NCBI GenBank assembly: GCA_016293865.1
Contig: JAEDDG010000005.1
Location: 1-64,000 of the forward strand
Reading direction: 5' to 3'
Origin: Oscillospiraceae bacterium
GTDB taxonomy: Bacteria > Bacillota > Clostridia > Oscillospirales > Oscillospiraceae
DNA length: 64,000 nucleotides
In this document: positions 41,801-49,924 of the stretch, in pieces
How positions within the stretch are numbered: the stretch's first letter is position 1
Layout of the letters: every line of letters begins with the position of its first letter
The notes under the pieces: model-generated
Told to the model about the DNA's origin: nothing
The model's database searches: none
What the model saw: only the letters and a program-made list of their open reading frames with translations
Translations under genes and position numbers: made by a program

Positions 41801-43430
41801 GACCGCCCTCAATGAATTCGGCACAAAACTGGATGCCGCTGTCACCTATACCAGCCGGAACACGGACGTGTTCACCGTCTCCGAGGACGGCGTTCTGACC
41901 GGTGTTGCCCCTGGTGTTTCCGCCGTGGACGTGACTGTTTCCTATAAGGGACAGACCATCAGCAAGACCATCAACGTGATCATTGAGAGCAGCACCTGGT
42001 ATCTGGACGCCTATGACGAGCTGGAGACCGGCGATGTTCTTCCCGGGACGCACACCCGCATCACCTCAACCGCAGGCATCATCACCGATGACCGGAGCTT
42101 CAGCGGGCCCAACAGCTTCTATGTCAAGGATGACATCACGTCTGCAGGCATTCAGCTGACCAGCTCCTTTGCTCCCGCTCAGGGCGCCGTCATCGAGTTT
42201 ATGATGAACATTGAGCGGCTGGAGCATCTGGCCTCCATCGGCATCGGCTCCGGCAGAACCAACACCAACAATGAATCCGCATGGTTCGCTTTCGCAACAC
42301 CCAACTACTCCGGCGGCCCCATCCGCCTGCACAGCTACAACGGCAGCGGCTGGATAAACGTTTCCGGCAACATCGGCGCAGCCCTGAATGAATGGTTCAA
42401 GGTCCGGATTGAAATCACCGTGGATAAGCCCGCTCTTCTCTATGTGAACGACCAGCTGGTCACCAGCCTGTTCGTCGTCAAGAATCTGGACAGCATCGAC
42501 CGTCTGCGCTTTACCACCGGCGGCGCCAGCTATGTGGACGACTGGTATTATATCGACGATCTGAAGGTCATGACCTTTAACGATCCGGACGCGCCGCGTC
42601 TGAGCTCTATCTGCAGCGGCGGCACCGTCATCCCCGGCTTTGATCCGGACGTGTTCAATTATCAGCTTCGTCTGCCGCTCAGCAGCCGGACCAGACAGAT
42701 TTCCGCAACTGCAGCCAGCGACGGCGACACAGTCAGCATCGAAGGCACCCTGAACCACAGGATCATCACCGTGACCGGAACGCACGGCGTAACCGTTTAC
42801 ACGCTGGACATCCAGTACATACCCGTCTCCGACGCCTCTGAAGGCGAGCCTCAGGATCAGCTGGTCTTCAGAGACGATGCCGCCGTCACCCGCTACATCG
42901 ACGGTTATGCGGACGGTTCCTTCGGCATCAGAGGCAGCGTAACCCGGGCAGAACTGGCAACAATGCTCTATCGCCTGTCCGATACATCCAACGCGCTGAG
43001 ATCCGGCATTCAGTTCACCGACGTCCCTGATGATTTCTGGGCCGCCGACGCCATTGATGTGATGACCAGCTATCAGATCTTCCTCTGGGAGGGCACTGCC
43101 TTTGAGCCCAACAAGCCCGCTACCCGCGCAGAGGTCACACGGGCGCTCGTTCTGCTCAGCGGTCTTGAGCCGCTGGAGACACCCAGCACCTTTACCGACT
43201 GCAGCGGCCACCCGCTGGACGGCTTTATCGCCGCAGCCCAGGCATACGGCATTGTGGACGGCTATGATGACGGCTCCTTCAGGCCTGACGCCACCATTAC
43301 CCGCAGTGAGGTCGTGGCCATCATCAACCGCACCATCGGCATGGCCGGCGAGGCAGGCGCATCCGTCTTTACAGACGTTGCTCCTGATTTCTGGGCGCTT
43401 GAGTACATCAACGCCGCCGCCATCCGCTGA
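38895..43430 (+). CDS. Large SLH-anchored sialidase/BNR-repeat surface protein
   Basis: A 1511-residue secreted protein, by far the largest here. Approximate order: signal peptide (1-25), Ig-like Big2 module (30-115), two jelly-roll carbohydrate-binding-like modules (115-265, 270-460), a sialidase-type beta-propeller (460-855) with Asp-box motifs STDWGKTW and SSDNGLTW, two Big2 modules (857-1030), a third jelly-roll (1035-1230), a cadherin-like module (1235-1310) and three SLH repeats (1320-1511; SVTRAELATMLYRL, ATRAEVTRALVLLS, TITRSEVVAIINRT). AGGAGG lies five bases before ATG 38895. It is probably a cell-wall-bound exo-glycosidase; sialidase activity is inferred from fold only. Confidence 0.85.
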   Translation: MKKLTALFLSVLLLFSLLPASVLAAGETLAAVSLSGPGATLVQGESSALTAALTGSEGGAYSGSVDLKYESTNDYIATVDGSGKITGKHPGSVTFIVTAAADGVTVSDTYTIQVVAGFTGCTFEDTAVGSLPGAFTGASASVQQESASNRALNIPADSFVEYAFSGSRATIDFDIWAASAVSIKVEFLSGATVLAAYQAECSTAPGAWHFEADADGSVLLVSVDGTYKAPIALNTAADKVRISAAGAAVWVDNFDCRSGIYTDAIDFEKMTVGEAPTGFSNLVQTSVTDTNAFESRQSMMVNDASASQAGSARLTGVKSAAQTIDFDLYFESASSGGGVSMKILNGGISNANTAFWIRFYNGSIHAYTGSWNTIGTGVPYKKWINVHIEAPVDGSAQIYIDGALAAVCPRTDSGTAAYGGNAKTQIDSYLFFTGGNASTGDLYYVDNLSIRPAAVKLDETPSLVETTVSERVSIALNSEPVLKDDGTPYDVDYINEDYADGFGWAQIPFLFVDSGYDTAYINYSRHRDVTMDDPIDSVKIYDTDTITDALDKGITDLTDKYDAMKTDYDLFLMSMTEIKTGPYAGCCFAQNYIPYFTGKNTASTVSWIVDPADGSWTKINGTLTLSDKVFNVTGPISGVNWFPIVFSKGIEILDDGTILQTMYGNNKAILVESTDWGKTWTLRSVIAENNSGDKNTDGSTLAFYEPNLQRCADGTLLSVIRTGSNLPLYQARSSDNGLTWSSYELLPGIGTTVVGSIYPQSVLLDNGILVLTTGRPGNSILLSLDGSGRNWGYATSTMVPAIGESTTGNTSIAKISGNSVLIVGDRGFVQDKEAGIWAVTADITRRSTESAEIDFAYLNASETLVPLSGTMQLSPGSIIDTNGNAIPLSDCTVSYYSLQPEIAGAAENGVITANAVGTAELVAAVTYNGITINTNTIPIKVADPDVIKDVSAKVEDWTIAPGASTNVIVTALNEFGTKLDAAVTYTSRNTDVFTVSEDGVLTGVAPGVSAVDVTVSYKGQTISKTINVIIESSTWYLDAYDELETGDVLPGTHTRITSTAGIITDDRSFSGPNSFYVKDDITSAGIQLTSSFAPAQGAVIEFMMNIERLEHLASIGIGSGRTNTNNESAWFAFATPNYSGGPIRLHSYNGSGWINVSGNIGAALNEWFKVRIEITVDKPALLYVNDQLVTSLFVVKNLDSIDRLRFTTGGASYVDDWYYIDDLKVMTFNDPDAPRLSSICSGGTVIPGFDPDVFNYQLRLPLSSRTRQISATAASDGDTVSIEGTLNHRIITVTGTHGVTVYTLDIQYIPVSDASEGEPQDQLVFRDDAAVTRYIDGYADGSFGIRGSVTRAELATMLYRLSDTSNALRSGIQFTDVPDDFWAADAIDVMTSYQIFLWEGTAFEPNKPATRAEVTRALVLLSGLEPLETPSTFTDCSGHPLDGFIAAAQAYGIVDGYDDGSFRPDATITRSEVVAIINRTIGMAGEAGASVFTDVAPDFWALEYINAAAIR

Positions 43431-43445
43431 GCTTTCCGTACATAC

Positions 43446-43479
43446 AAACCCCCGGCACACATTGTGTGCCGGGGGTTTT
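43446..43479 (+). terminator. Terminator of surface protein gene
   Basis: AAACCCCCGGCACAC pairs perfectly across a three-base loop and runs into TTTT; it may also serve the convergent aldo/keto reductase gene. Confidence 0.92.
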
Positions 43480-43498
43480 CTGTTTCATGACGCTGCCT

Positions 43499-44644
43499 TT
43501 ACAGGCCGAACACATGCAGGGCCTCCTGCATATTGCTGCGGATTTCCACGCCGAACGGGCAGCGTGTTTCGCACTGGCCGCAGCCGATGCAGTCTCCCGC
43601 ATGGCTTTTCAGGGCTGCATAATGCTCCCGCACCGTTTCCGGCACGGCGCCCTGCGCGCGGCAGAGGTTCAGGAATTTCGTCACTGTCGCAACATCGATA
43701 TTCTTTGGGCACGGCGCACAGTGGCCGCAGTACATACAGTGGCCCTTCCAGCTGATCCGCGGGAAAGCGGCCAATGCCGCGGCATAATCCCTCTGCTCCG
43801 GCGTGGCCGACTCATACTCCAGCGTCACGCGCAGGTCATCCAGGCTGCGCACACCGGAAAACACCGTGGCCACAGCCGGCCGGGTCAGCGCATAATGAAT
43901 GCACTGGCTGGCTGTCAGCGCCATACCCGCCGGCGAATCCGCCGTCAGCAGGTCTCCGCCGCCGAAAGCCTTCATCACCGTAATGCCCACGCCCAGCCGC
44001 TGGCACGTTTCATACAAACGCTCGCGCTCCGGATCCATATTGACCAGCTCCCCGGCGTAGCTCTCATCCGCCCACAGATCCTCGCAGTTTTCCGTGCCCG
44101 GCAGCAGATCATAGCAGGGATTCACCGAAAACATCAGCACGTCCACAAGTCCGCTTTCCACCGCGGCCAGCGCCGCGGCCGGGTTATGGCTGGAAAGGCC
44201 GATGCTGCGGATTCTGCCCGCCCTCTTCTGCTCCAGCGCATAGCGCATAACGCCGCCGTCCGCAATCTCCCGCCATGTATCCGGGGAATCCACATAGTGG
44301 ATCATGCCGATGTCCACATAATCCGTTTTCAGGCGCTGCAGCAGGTCTTCAAAGGCCGTCCGCACCTCTCCGATGTCCCGGGACGCCTTGTACTGTCCGT
44401 CCTTCCAGACAGAGCACAGATGGCCCTGAATGATAAACTTCTCCCTGCGTCCCTCCAGGAACTGCCCGATCCGGCTGCGCAGCACCGGATCCGAACTGTA
44501 CAGATCCATGCAGTTAATCCCGGCGTCCAGCGCCGCTTCAAACATGGCCCGCGCATTTTCTTCCGTCCCGCCGGCAAAGCCTTCACAGCCCAGGCCGATT
44601 TCACTGACCTGTATTCCCGTTTTTCCCAGCAAACGATACTGCAT
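43499..44644 (-). CDS. Aldo/keto reductase with C-terminal 4Fe-4S domain
   Basis: A 381-residue fusion protein. The aldo/keto reductase barrel (about 1-270) starts MQYRLLGKTGIQVSEIGLGCEG, with the active-site Asp/Tyr region CMDLYSSDP and His in MIHYVDS. The C-terminus has two ferredoxin clusters: CMYCGHCAPCPKNID and CIGCGQCETRCPFGVEI. Such proteins may couple ferredoxin to carbonyl reduction. ATG 44644 has GGAGG six bases upstream. It lies downstream of the FGGY kinase. Confidence 0.9.
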   Translation of the reverse strand: MQYRLLGKTGIQVSEIGLGCEGFAGGTEENARAMFEAALDAGINCMDLYSSDPVLRSRIGQFLEGRREKFIIQGHLCSVWKDGQYKASRDIGEVRTAFEDLLQRLKTDYVDIGMIHYVDSPDTWREIADGGVMRYALEQKRAGRIRSIGLSSHNPAAALAAVESGLVDVLMFSVNPCYDLLPGTENCEDLWADESYAGELVNMDPERERLYETCQRLGVGITVMKAFGGGDLLTADSPAGMALTASQCIHYALTRPAVATVFSGVRSLDDLRVTLEYESATPEQRDYAAALAAFPRISWKGHCMYCGHCAPCPKNIDVATVTKFLNLCRAQGAVPETVREHYAALKSHAGDCIGCGQCETRCPFGVEIRSNMQEALHVFGL

Positions 44645-44708
44645 TTTCTTCCTCCGTTTCACCGTACCGCAATCATTTCCCCGGCGCACATGGTGCCGGG
44701 CGCCGGTT

Positions 44709-44741
44709 CAAAAAGCGGGATACCGACCGGCATCCCGCTTT
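44709..44741 (-). terminator. Terminator of FGGY kinase gene
   Basis: AAAGCGGGAT-type arms (about 44711-44724/44728-44741) with a short loop, followed by TTTTTG on the minus strand. Confidence 0.8.
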
Positions 44742-44750
44742 GATCTGTTG

Positions 44751-46199
44751 TTACAGCTTTTTGCAGTATTCGCGGAAGAGTGCGTCGTATTCCGGCTGCA
44801 GCTCGCTGGGAACGGTGTCCCGGCTGTCTGCCAGCATCGGCTCGCCGAATGCCTCCCAATCCAGTCCGCAGGCCTTGGCCGCCAGACGGGCGGCGCCCAG
44901 GTTCCCCATTTCCGCATATGCATAGCTATGTACCGTGCAGCCGGTCACTTCCGCCAGGATCCGGCAGACGATGGCGCCCTTGCTGCCGCCGGAAAATGCG
45001 TTGATCTGCTGGATCTTGCCCACCAGAACTTCGGCAGCTTCCAGGTTCAGCCGGCTTTCATACGCAATACCCTCATACACAGAGCGGATCAGGTCAGCAC
45101 GGGTGGTGTGCAGGGCCAGACCGGTATATCCGCCGGCAGGCGTTCCGCTCTCATGATGCGGCGTGCCTCTTCCGGCCAGGAAGGGATAGAAGAACGCGCC
45201 GCCGCTGCCGGGAGCCGCTTTTTCCGCTTCCACATTCATGTCCACATAGGACAGGCCGGGACACACATTGTCACGGCACCACTTGATGGCGCCGCCCACA
45301 GTATTGATGCAGCCCTCAAGAACCCACTTATTGGGCTCAACATGGGGGCAGAGCGTCAGCGCACGGTCGGGGTGTGCCTTGGGCGCATCCAGCAGGAACT
45401 CAAACGCGCCGCAGGTGCCCATGGAGAAGGTGACAACGCCGGGCGCAATTTTTGCGCCGAATGCGGCAACCTTCTGATCCTGTCCGCCCACCGCCACGAT
45501 GCAGTCCGTCGTCAGACCGCAGGCTGCGGCAGCCTCGGCCGTCAGATGTCCGGCAGATTCACCGGCCCATTTAATCTCCGGCAGAAGCGATTTCTTCACG
45601 CCGGCGGCCGCAATGATTTCATCATCCCAGGCGGCGTCCGCCAGAGAATAGCACATTCCGCCTGCAGCCATGGAGTGATCCGTCACCACATTGCCCGTCA
45701 GCTTCATGGTCACGAAGTCCATCGGCATCAAGAACCAGCGCGCCTTTTCATAGATTTCCGGCATATTGTCCTTGAACCACATGAGCTTTGTGATGCTGTA
45801 TGCCGGAGAATGGCCGTCCTTGCCGGTCGTATGGAAAATCCGGTCAACGCTGACCGCGTCGGTCAGCCGCTTCAGCTGTTCCACCGGCCGGTTGTCCATC
45901 CAGTTGATGGCGTTGGCCATGGCCTTCTGATCCTCGGACACCGGCACCAGCGTGATGCCCTGGGAGGAGATGGAAAGGCCTACAATATCCCTGGGATCCA
46001 CGCCGCTTTTCTGTACGGCGTTGCGGATCACCATGGCGGAGTCCGTAAACCACTGCTCGGCATCCTGCTCAAGGTAACCGGGCTGCGGCATCAGCAAAGT
46101 ACGCTCAACCGCATCGTCCGCCACAGGTCTGCCCGTTTCGTCAAACATGGTGGCTTTGATTGTCGTCGTGCCCAGGTCCAGGCCAAATACATATTTCAT
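44751..46199 (-). CDS. FGGY-family carbohydrate kinase
   Basis: A 482-residue sugar kinase of the hexokinase/actin fold. N-terminal phosphate loop YVFGLDLGTTTIKATMFDETG; catalytic Asp in VAVGGQDQKVAAFGAKI; C-terminal signature INAFSGGSKGAIVCRILAEVTG. It resembles xylulokinase and related kinases; the substrate cannot be read from sequence. ATG 46199 has GAGGA eight bases away. It has its own promoter (46260-46288), next to the YjbQ-TIM genes. Confidence 0.9.
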   Translation of the reverse strand: MKYVFGLDLGTTTIKATMFDETGRPVADDAVERTLLMPQPGYLEQDAEQWFTDSAMVIRNAVQKSGVDPRDIVGLSISSQGITLVPVSEDQKAMANAINWMDNRPVEQLKRLTDAVSVDRIFHTTGKDGHSPAYSITKLMWFKDNMPEIYEKARWFLMPMDFVTMKLTGNVVTDHSMAAGGMCYSLADAAWDDEIIAAAGVKKSLLPEIKWAGESAGHLTAEAAAACGLTTDCIVAVGGQDQKVAAFGAKIAPGVVTFSMGTCGAFEFLLDAPKAHPDRALTLCPHVEPNKWVLEGCINTVGGAIKWCRDNVCPGLSYVDMNVEAEKAAPGSGGAFFYPFLAGRGTPHHESGTPAGGYTGLALHTTRADLIRSVYEGIAYESRLNLEAAEVLVGKIQQINAFSGGSKGAIVCRILAEVTGCTVHSYAYAEMGNLGAARLAAKACGLDWEAFGEPMLADSRDTVPSELQPEYDALFREYCKKL

Positions 46200-46259
46200 A
46201 ACCGTATTCCTCTTGTCGTTAAGAATTTCATGCGCAGACGCGCCTGTACAATATATTTT

Positions 46260-46288
46260 ATCATACATGATTGCGCCGGGAAAGTAAA
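46260..46288 (-). promoter_or_regulatory. Promoter of FGGY kinase gene
   Basis: On the minus strand TTTACT (46283-46288) and TATGAT (46260-46265), 17 bases apart. Confidence 0.7.
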
Positions 46289-46353
46289 CACAATTTCTCT
46301 GTTTCCGCCGCGGAAAGGCCGTGCCGCCGGGACGGCCGCGGTTATTTGAACAG

Positions 46354-46386
46354 AAAAAATCCGGAGCCTTTTGAAAAGGCTCCGGA
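46354..46386 (-). terminator. Terminator of TIM-YjbQ operon
   Basis: A perfect TCCGGAGCCTTTT stem with a minimal loop (46360-46386), then TTTTTTCTG on the minus strand. Confidence 0.92.
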
Positions 46387-46429
46387 CAATTCGTTCCAGA
46401 GAAAACGGTGAACCGCAGCCGGTATCAGC

Positions 46430-47050
46430 TTATCTCTTCTTCCACTCGTCGAACTGCTCCATGTAAGCAGTCTCTTCTTCGGGGAACTTGCGCAGAGTAT
46501 TGATCACTTCGCCGTTGTTGTACTTGCGGGACTCGACATCCTCAGTGGTACCCATAACGGTGACGTTCAGCTGACGATGACGGGCGCGGACATGGTCCCA
46601 GTCAATGAAGTAAACGTGTGCAAATTCGCCGCCGTCCAGCTTGCCGTCCTTGATGGTCATGGTCTCGCTGCGGCCGAAGAACACGCTGCGGAGGTGACCG
46701 TCAGTGTTCATGGAGGTGTAGTTGCCGGGCTCGCCGACATGACGGCCGAACTGTGCATGGACAGGGCCGGGGTGACGGTACTGATGCTCTTCAGCAAAAT
46801 CAGGAATCAGCTTGCGCATGATGTCCAGCAGGTCATGCTGCAGGTACTCGAGGTCGAATGTGTCGAAATCGTGGGAGCACTCCTGAACCATCACGGAGCA
46901 GGTCGTGTGATGAGAGGCGATGCAGCAGGTGCCGTTCTTAACGCCGGACTCTTCAACGATCTTCATAATATCGGTGGTCACGTCATGGAAAGTGGGGATC
47001 CAGCCGCGGGACTGCAGTTCGAGTTCCTTCTGAACAACTTTGAATTCCAT
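46430..47050 (-). CDS. YjbQ-family (UPF0047) protein
   Basis: A 206-residue YjbQ/UPF0047 protein, longer than the usual 130-140 residues. The family core GTCCIASHHTTCSVMVQE and the metal-binding HPGPVHAQFGRHVGEPGNYTSMNTDGHLRSVFFGRSETM are clear. YjbQ proteins have reported weak thiamine-phosphate synthase activity, which is probably not their real role. GGAGG precedes the ATG. It follows the TIM homologue by 84 bases and shares its operon, which implies a link to sugar-phosphate metabolism. Confidence 0.88.
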   Translation of the reverse strand: MEFKVVQKELELQSRGWIPTFHDVTTDIMKIVEESGVKNGTCCIASHHTTCSVMVQECSHDFDTFDLEYLQHDLLDIMRKLIPDFAEEHQYRHPGPVHAQFGRHVGEPGNYTSMNTDGHLRSVFFGRSETMTIKDGKLDGGEFAHVYFIDWDHVRARHRQLNVTVMGTTEDVESRKYNNGEVINTLRKFPEEETAYMEQFDEWKKR

Positions 47051-47134
47051 TGGTTTTTCCTCCTGTAAATGATTGTTTTTTCCTGAAAACAGGCGTATTC
47101 TGATTAAGTGTATTTCAAAGGATATTGCCTGTGC

Positions 47135-47839
47135 TTATTTGGCCATTCTGTCATCCCAGGCCTTGCGCACGGCGCCGATCATCTCGTCCACCATGGCCGC
47201 CCAGTCAGGCGCCTTCATCAGGCCGGAAGAGGTACCGGTGGCGTCTGCGCCGCCGAAAATGTTCTGATAGACATGTGCGCCGCAGCTGACGCCGGCAGCC
47301 GTAAGAACATAGATGTCCGGGTTTACACCCTTGACCGCCTTGACGGACTCCGTGATGTATTCCGTGCCGGCAACTTTGCCGGTACCGATCAGCTCGGCAG
47401 GCTCGCAGGTGATGATGTTGGGGTTAAACTGCGCCACAGCCTTCGCCTCTGCGATGCTGTCGCTGCAGACGATGGTGGCAAGCTCCAGCTCATCCGCGCG
47501 CTTGATGGTCTCATAAAGCTCCGCAGTGCCCAGGGGACGCTCCACATGGTTGAGCATGACGCCTTCGGCGCCGGCTGCCTTCACGCTCTCCGGCAGGATG
47601 TTGGTCAGGCCGCGGCCCACAGGGATATTGTCCATGTGCGGTGCAAAAACATGAATCCGCTCGGTTGCCTCAGCCACCATACGGATGTCGCAGTAGGGCG
47701 TTGTGAAAATGATGTCCACATCATACTTCTTGGAAGCGGCGTCTGCCAGAAGCGCCAGTCTCAGAATATCTTTTCCGTAAGCGTACTGTTTTGGGCCGAT
47801 TTCAAAAAAGGGGGGCTTGATGGTACAGCCTTTATACAT
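47135..47839 (-). CDS. Triosephosphate isomerase-family protein
   Basis: A 234-residue TIM-barrel isomerase distinct from glycolytic TpiA. Catalytic residues appear kept: Lys near residue 8 (TIKPPFFEIG), His in LNHVERP and Glu in TCEPAELIGTG; the phosphate loop reads AAGVSCGAHV and FGGADATGTSSGLMKA. Homologues outside glycolysis isomerise four-carbon ketose phosphates in tetritol pathways (EryH-type), an inferred parallel. It is first in the TIM-YjbQ operon and is transcribed away from the aldolase-DeoR-NagA operon. RBS GGAGG is present. Confidence 0.85.
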   Translation of the reverse strand: MYKGCTIKPPFFEIGPKQYAYGKDILRLALLADAASKKYDVDIIFTTPYCDIRMVAEATERIHVFAPHMDNIPVGRGLTNILPESVKAAGAEGVMLNHVERPLGTAELYETIKRADELELATIVCSDSIAEAKAVAQFNPNIITCEPAELIGTGKVAGTEYITESVKAVKGVNPDIYVLTAAGVSCGAHVYQNIFGGADATGTSSGLMKAPDWAAMVDEMIGAVRKAWDDRMAK

Positions 47840-47969
47840 ATTAATAATCCTCCGTTCTGTCTTTCCGGCATGCTGTTTTTGTCCAGCCTGTGCGGTGCGC
47901 TGGGGACAGCGGAGGGAGGGCGCGTGTTGGCTCGGTCAAGTCTTGGCGCCCTCGCCTCCAGCTGTTTCG

Positions 47970-47998
47970 AGTATATGATATTTCTTTCTTTAAGTCAA
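47970..47998 (-). promoter_or_regulatory. Promoter of TIM-YjbQ operon
   Basis: On the minus strand TTGACT (47993-47998) and TATACT (47970-47975), 17 bases apart. TTTTCGAAAA lies just upstream at 48006-48015. Confidence 0.75.
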
Positions 47999-48053
47999 TA
48001 GAATTTTTTCGAAAACAAAAAAATAATATCTTAAAAATTTTTCAAAAAATATA

Positions 48054-48082
48054 TTTACTTTCGTATTCGAAAGTTATATAAT
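48054..48082 (+). promoter_or_regulatory. Promoter with operator of aldolase-DeoR-NagA operon
   Basis: TTTACT (48054-48059) and perfect TATAAT (48077-48082) are 17 bases apart. The spacer is filled by the palindrome ACTTTCG-TATT-CGAAAGT (48057-48074), which resembles TTTCG-type sites of DeoR-family repressors and would block polymerase when bound. Confidence 0.65.
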
Positions 48083-48183
48083 CAAAACATCAAAAGCCCA
48101 GGAATCATTTCCGGATTCTTTCGGCATTTTGTACGTTATCGGTTTCAACACCGAAAACAATATAAACACAGGAGGATCAATCA

Positions 48184-49071
48184 ATGAAAGCAGGTTTTGT
48201 ACCCGCACTTGGCACACCGCTGGATCGCGACGGCAATGTGATGAAAGAAAGTCTCGCACGTCAGGTTGAAATGATGCTTGACGCCGGAGCTGTCGGCATG
48301 CTGGCCATGGGCAGTATGGGTCAGCAGCCCTACATCCGCAATGATCAGTGTCCGGAAGTCGCAAAAACGGTTGTTGAAACTGTTGCAGGTCGGGTACCGG
48401 TTTTTGTCGGCGCCATGGACAACAGCATCGTCAGAGTCAAAGAGCGTCTAGCCGCCATGGAAGATCTGGACGTTGACGGATTCGTATTCACGGCGCCTTA
48501 TTATGAAGCCATGACAGACGCGCTGAACCTGAGCTTTTTCCGTCAGGTTGCCAAGCTGACAAAGCATAAAATCTATCTTTACGACCTGCCCGGCGTTACC
48601 AAGAGCAAGATTTCCGTTGAGATGGTCAAGGAGCTTCTGAACGACGTGCCGAATCTCGGCGGCATCAAGTCGGCCGATCTGCAGCTGCAGCGCCGTCTGC
48701 TGAACGATCCCGAGGTTCCCGACACCTTTGTTCAGCTGTTTTCCGGCATTGACGTGTGCGACATCGCCTACAAATACGGCATCAGGACCACGCTGGACGG
48801 CATGTATACCTGCACGCCCGTCAACACCAAAAAAATGTGCGACGCGCTGGCCGCCGGCGATCAGGACGAAGCGGCCCGCCGTCTGATGAACATCCTTGAA
48901 ATCCGCAATTATATGTTTGAAGTCGATTACGACCTCTGGCCCGCCTACTCTCACGCAATGAATGCGCTGGGCTGCCCGGGCACCTACTATCCGGACTACT
49001 GCTGGGATATCTGCGAGGAATCCAAAGCAAAAGTCGTTGAATTCATGGAACAGAGAGGCGAAACATTTTAA
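48184..49071 (+). CDS. DHDPS/N-acetylneuraminate lyase-family aldolase
   Basis: A 295-residue class I aldolase barrel. The Schiff-base Lys is in LGGIKSAD and the Tyr in IYLYDLPG; the substrate loop near residue 45 reads AMGSMGQQPYI instead of the common GTTGE/GSTGE, so the substrate probably differs from aspartate semialdehyde or sialic acid. It heads the operon with a DeoR regulator and a NagA-type deacetylase. A retro-aldol giving pyruvate is the family expectation. Confidence 0.85.
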   Translation: MKAGFVPALGTPLDRDGNVMKESLARQVEMMLDAGAVGMLAMGSMGQQPYIRNDQCPEVAKTVVETVAGRVPVFVGAMDNSIVRVKERLAAMEDLDVDGFVFTAPYYEAMTDALNLSFFRQVAKLTKHKIYLYDLPGVTKSKISVEMVKELLNDVPNLGGIKSADLQLQRRLLNDPEVPDTFVQLFSGIDVCDIAYKYGIRTTLDGMYTCTPVNTKKMCDALAAGDQDEAARRLMNILEIRNYMFEVDYDLWPAYSHAMNALGCPGTYYPDYCWDICEESKAKVVEFMEQRGETF

Positions 49072-49106
49072 CCTGTTTCCCATATGATTAAGGAGCCGTG
49101 ATTGAA

Positions 49107-49877
49107 ATGAGCGAAGGCAGCAAGTTATCAGAACGAAGAAAATGCATCATGGAGCTTTTGGCGCAGGACGGCCATGTGCGCGTCAGCGATCTGTCGTGCA
49201 CGCTTGGCGTTTCGGAAGTGACAATCCGCAACGACCTGGAAGCGCTGTCCAACGAAGGCATGCTGGAGCGCGTACCCGGCGGCGCTGTACAGACCGCAGG
49301 CACTGCCAGCGAGCCCATCCGCCACTACTGGCGTCTGGCGCCTGAAAAGCGGGCGGTTGCGGATCTGGCTGCCTCCATCATCTTCCCTGAGGAAACGCTG
49401 ATGATCAACTCCGGCTCCACCACATTTTTTGCAGCCTCTGCTCTGGCCAGGATTCCCGGACTGAAAATCGTTACCAACTCCATCGCCATCGCCTCAGAAA
49501 TCGGCAAGCAGTCCAGCATCCGCGTAACGCTCCTCGGCGGTGAAGTCAACTCCCAGTTCTCCTTCACCTACGGTGATGACGCGCTGGCGCAGCTGCACAA
49601 ATACCGCGCCGACCGGGCAATACTCTCCATTGACGGCGTTGACCCCGTTGCTGGACTTACAACCTATCACTCGGAGGAAATTGAGCTGAACCGGCTGATG
49701 ATCGAGCGCTCCGGCTCCACCATCATTGTGGCGGACAGCACCAAAATCGGCCGTGAAAGCTTTTCCAGGCTGTGTGCGTGCACCCCGGGCATGAAGGTAA
49801 TCACCAACAAAAATGCGGACGCGGCCGTCGTTGCCCGGCTGCGCCGCGCCGGTGTGGACGTCATGCTGGCCGGCTGA
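49107..49877 (+). CDS. DeoR-family transcriptional regulator
   Basis: A 256-residue repressor. The N-terminal winged helix has the family signature (RVSDLSCTLGVSEVTIRNDLEALSNEGMLERVPGGAV); the C-terminal DeoRC sugar-phosphate sensor has INSGSTTFFAASAL, VTNSIAIASEI, LLGGEVN and the VADSTKIGRESF block. It probably answers to a phosphorylated sugar from this locus and binds the palindromes at 48006-48074. ATG 49107 (AGGAG 11 bases upstream) is preferred to GTG 49098, which is too close to that site. Confidence 0.92.
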   Translation: MSEGSKLSERRKCIMELLAQDGHVRVSDLSCTLGVSEVTIRNDLEALSNEGMLERVPGGAVQTAGTASEPIRHYWRLAPEKRAVADLAASIIFPEETLMINSGSTTFFAASALARIPGLKIVTNSIAIASEIGKQSSIRVTLLGGEVNSQFSFTYGDDALAQLHKYRADRAILSIDGVDPVAGLTTYHSEEIELNRLMIERSGSTIIVADSTKIGRESFSRLCACTPGMKVITNKNADAAVVARLRRAGVDVMLAG

Positions 49878-49924
49878 ATCCGCAGTTTAAAACGCAGTTA
49901 TCACAATCATCAGGAGGAAATGAC

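Larger units (their letters stand above)
47840..48183. promoter_or_regulatory. Shared divergent control region, sugar locus
   Basis: This 344-base gap has a minus promoter (47970-47998) for TIM-YjbQ, a plus promoter (48054-48082) for the aldolase operon, and TTCGAA-type palindromes (48006-48015 and 48057-48074) next to them. It is far more AT-rich than its neighbours. No gene is seen. Confidence 0.6.
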
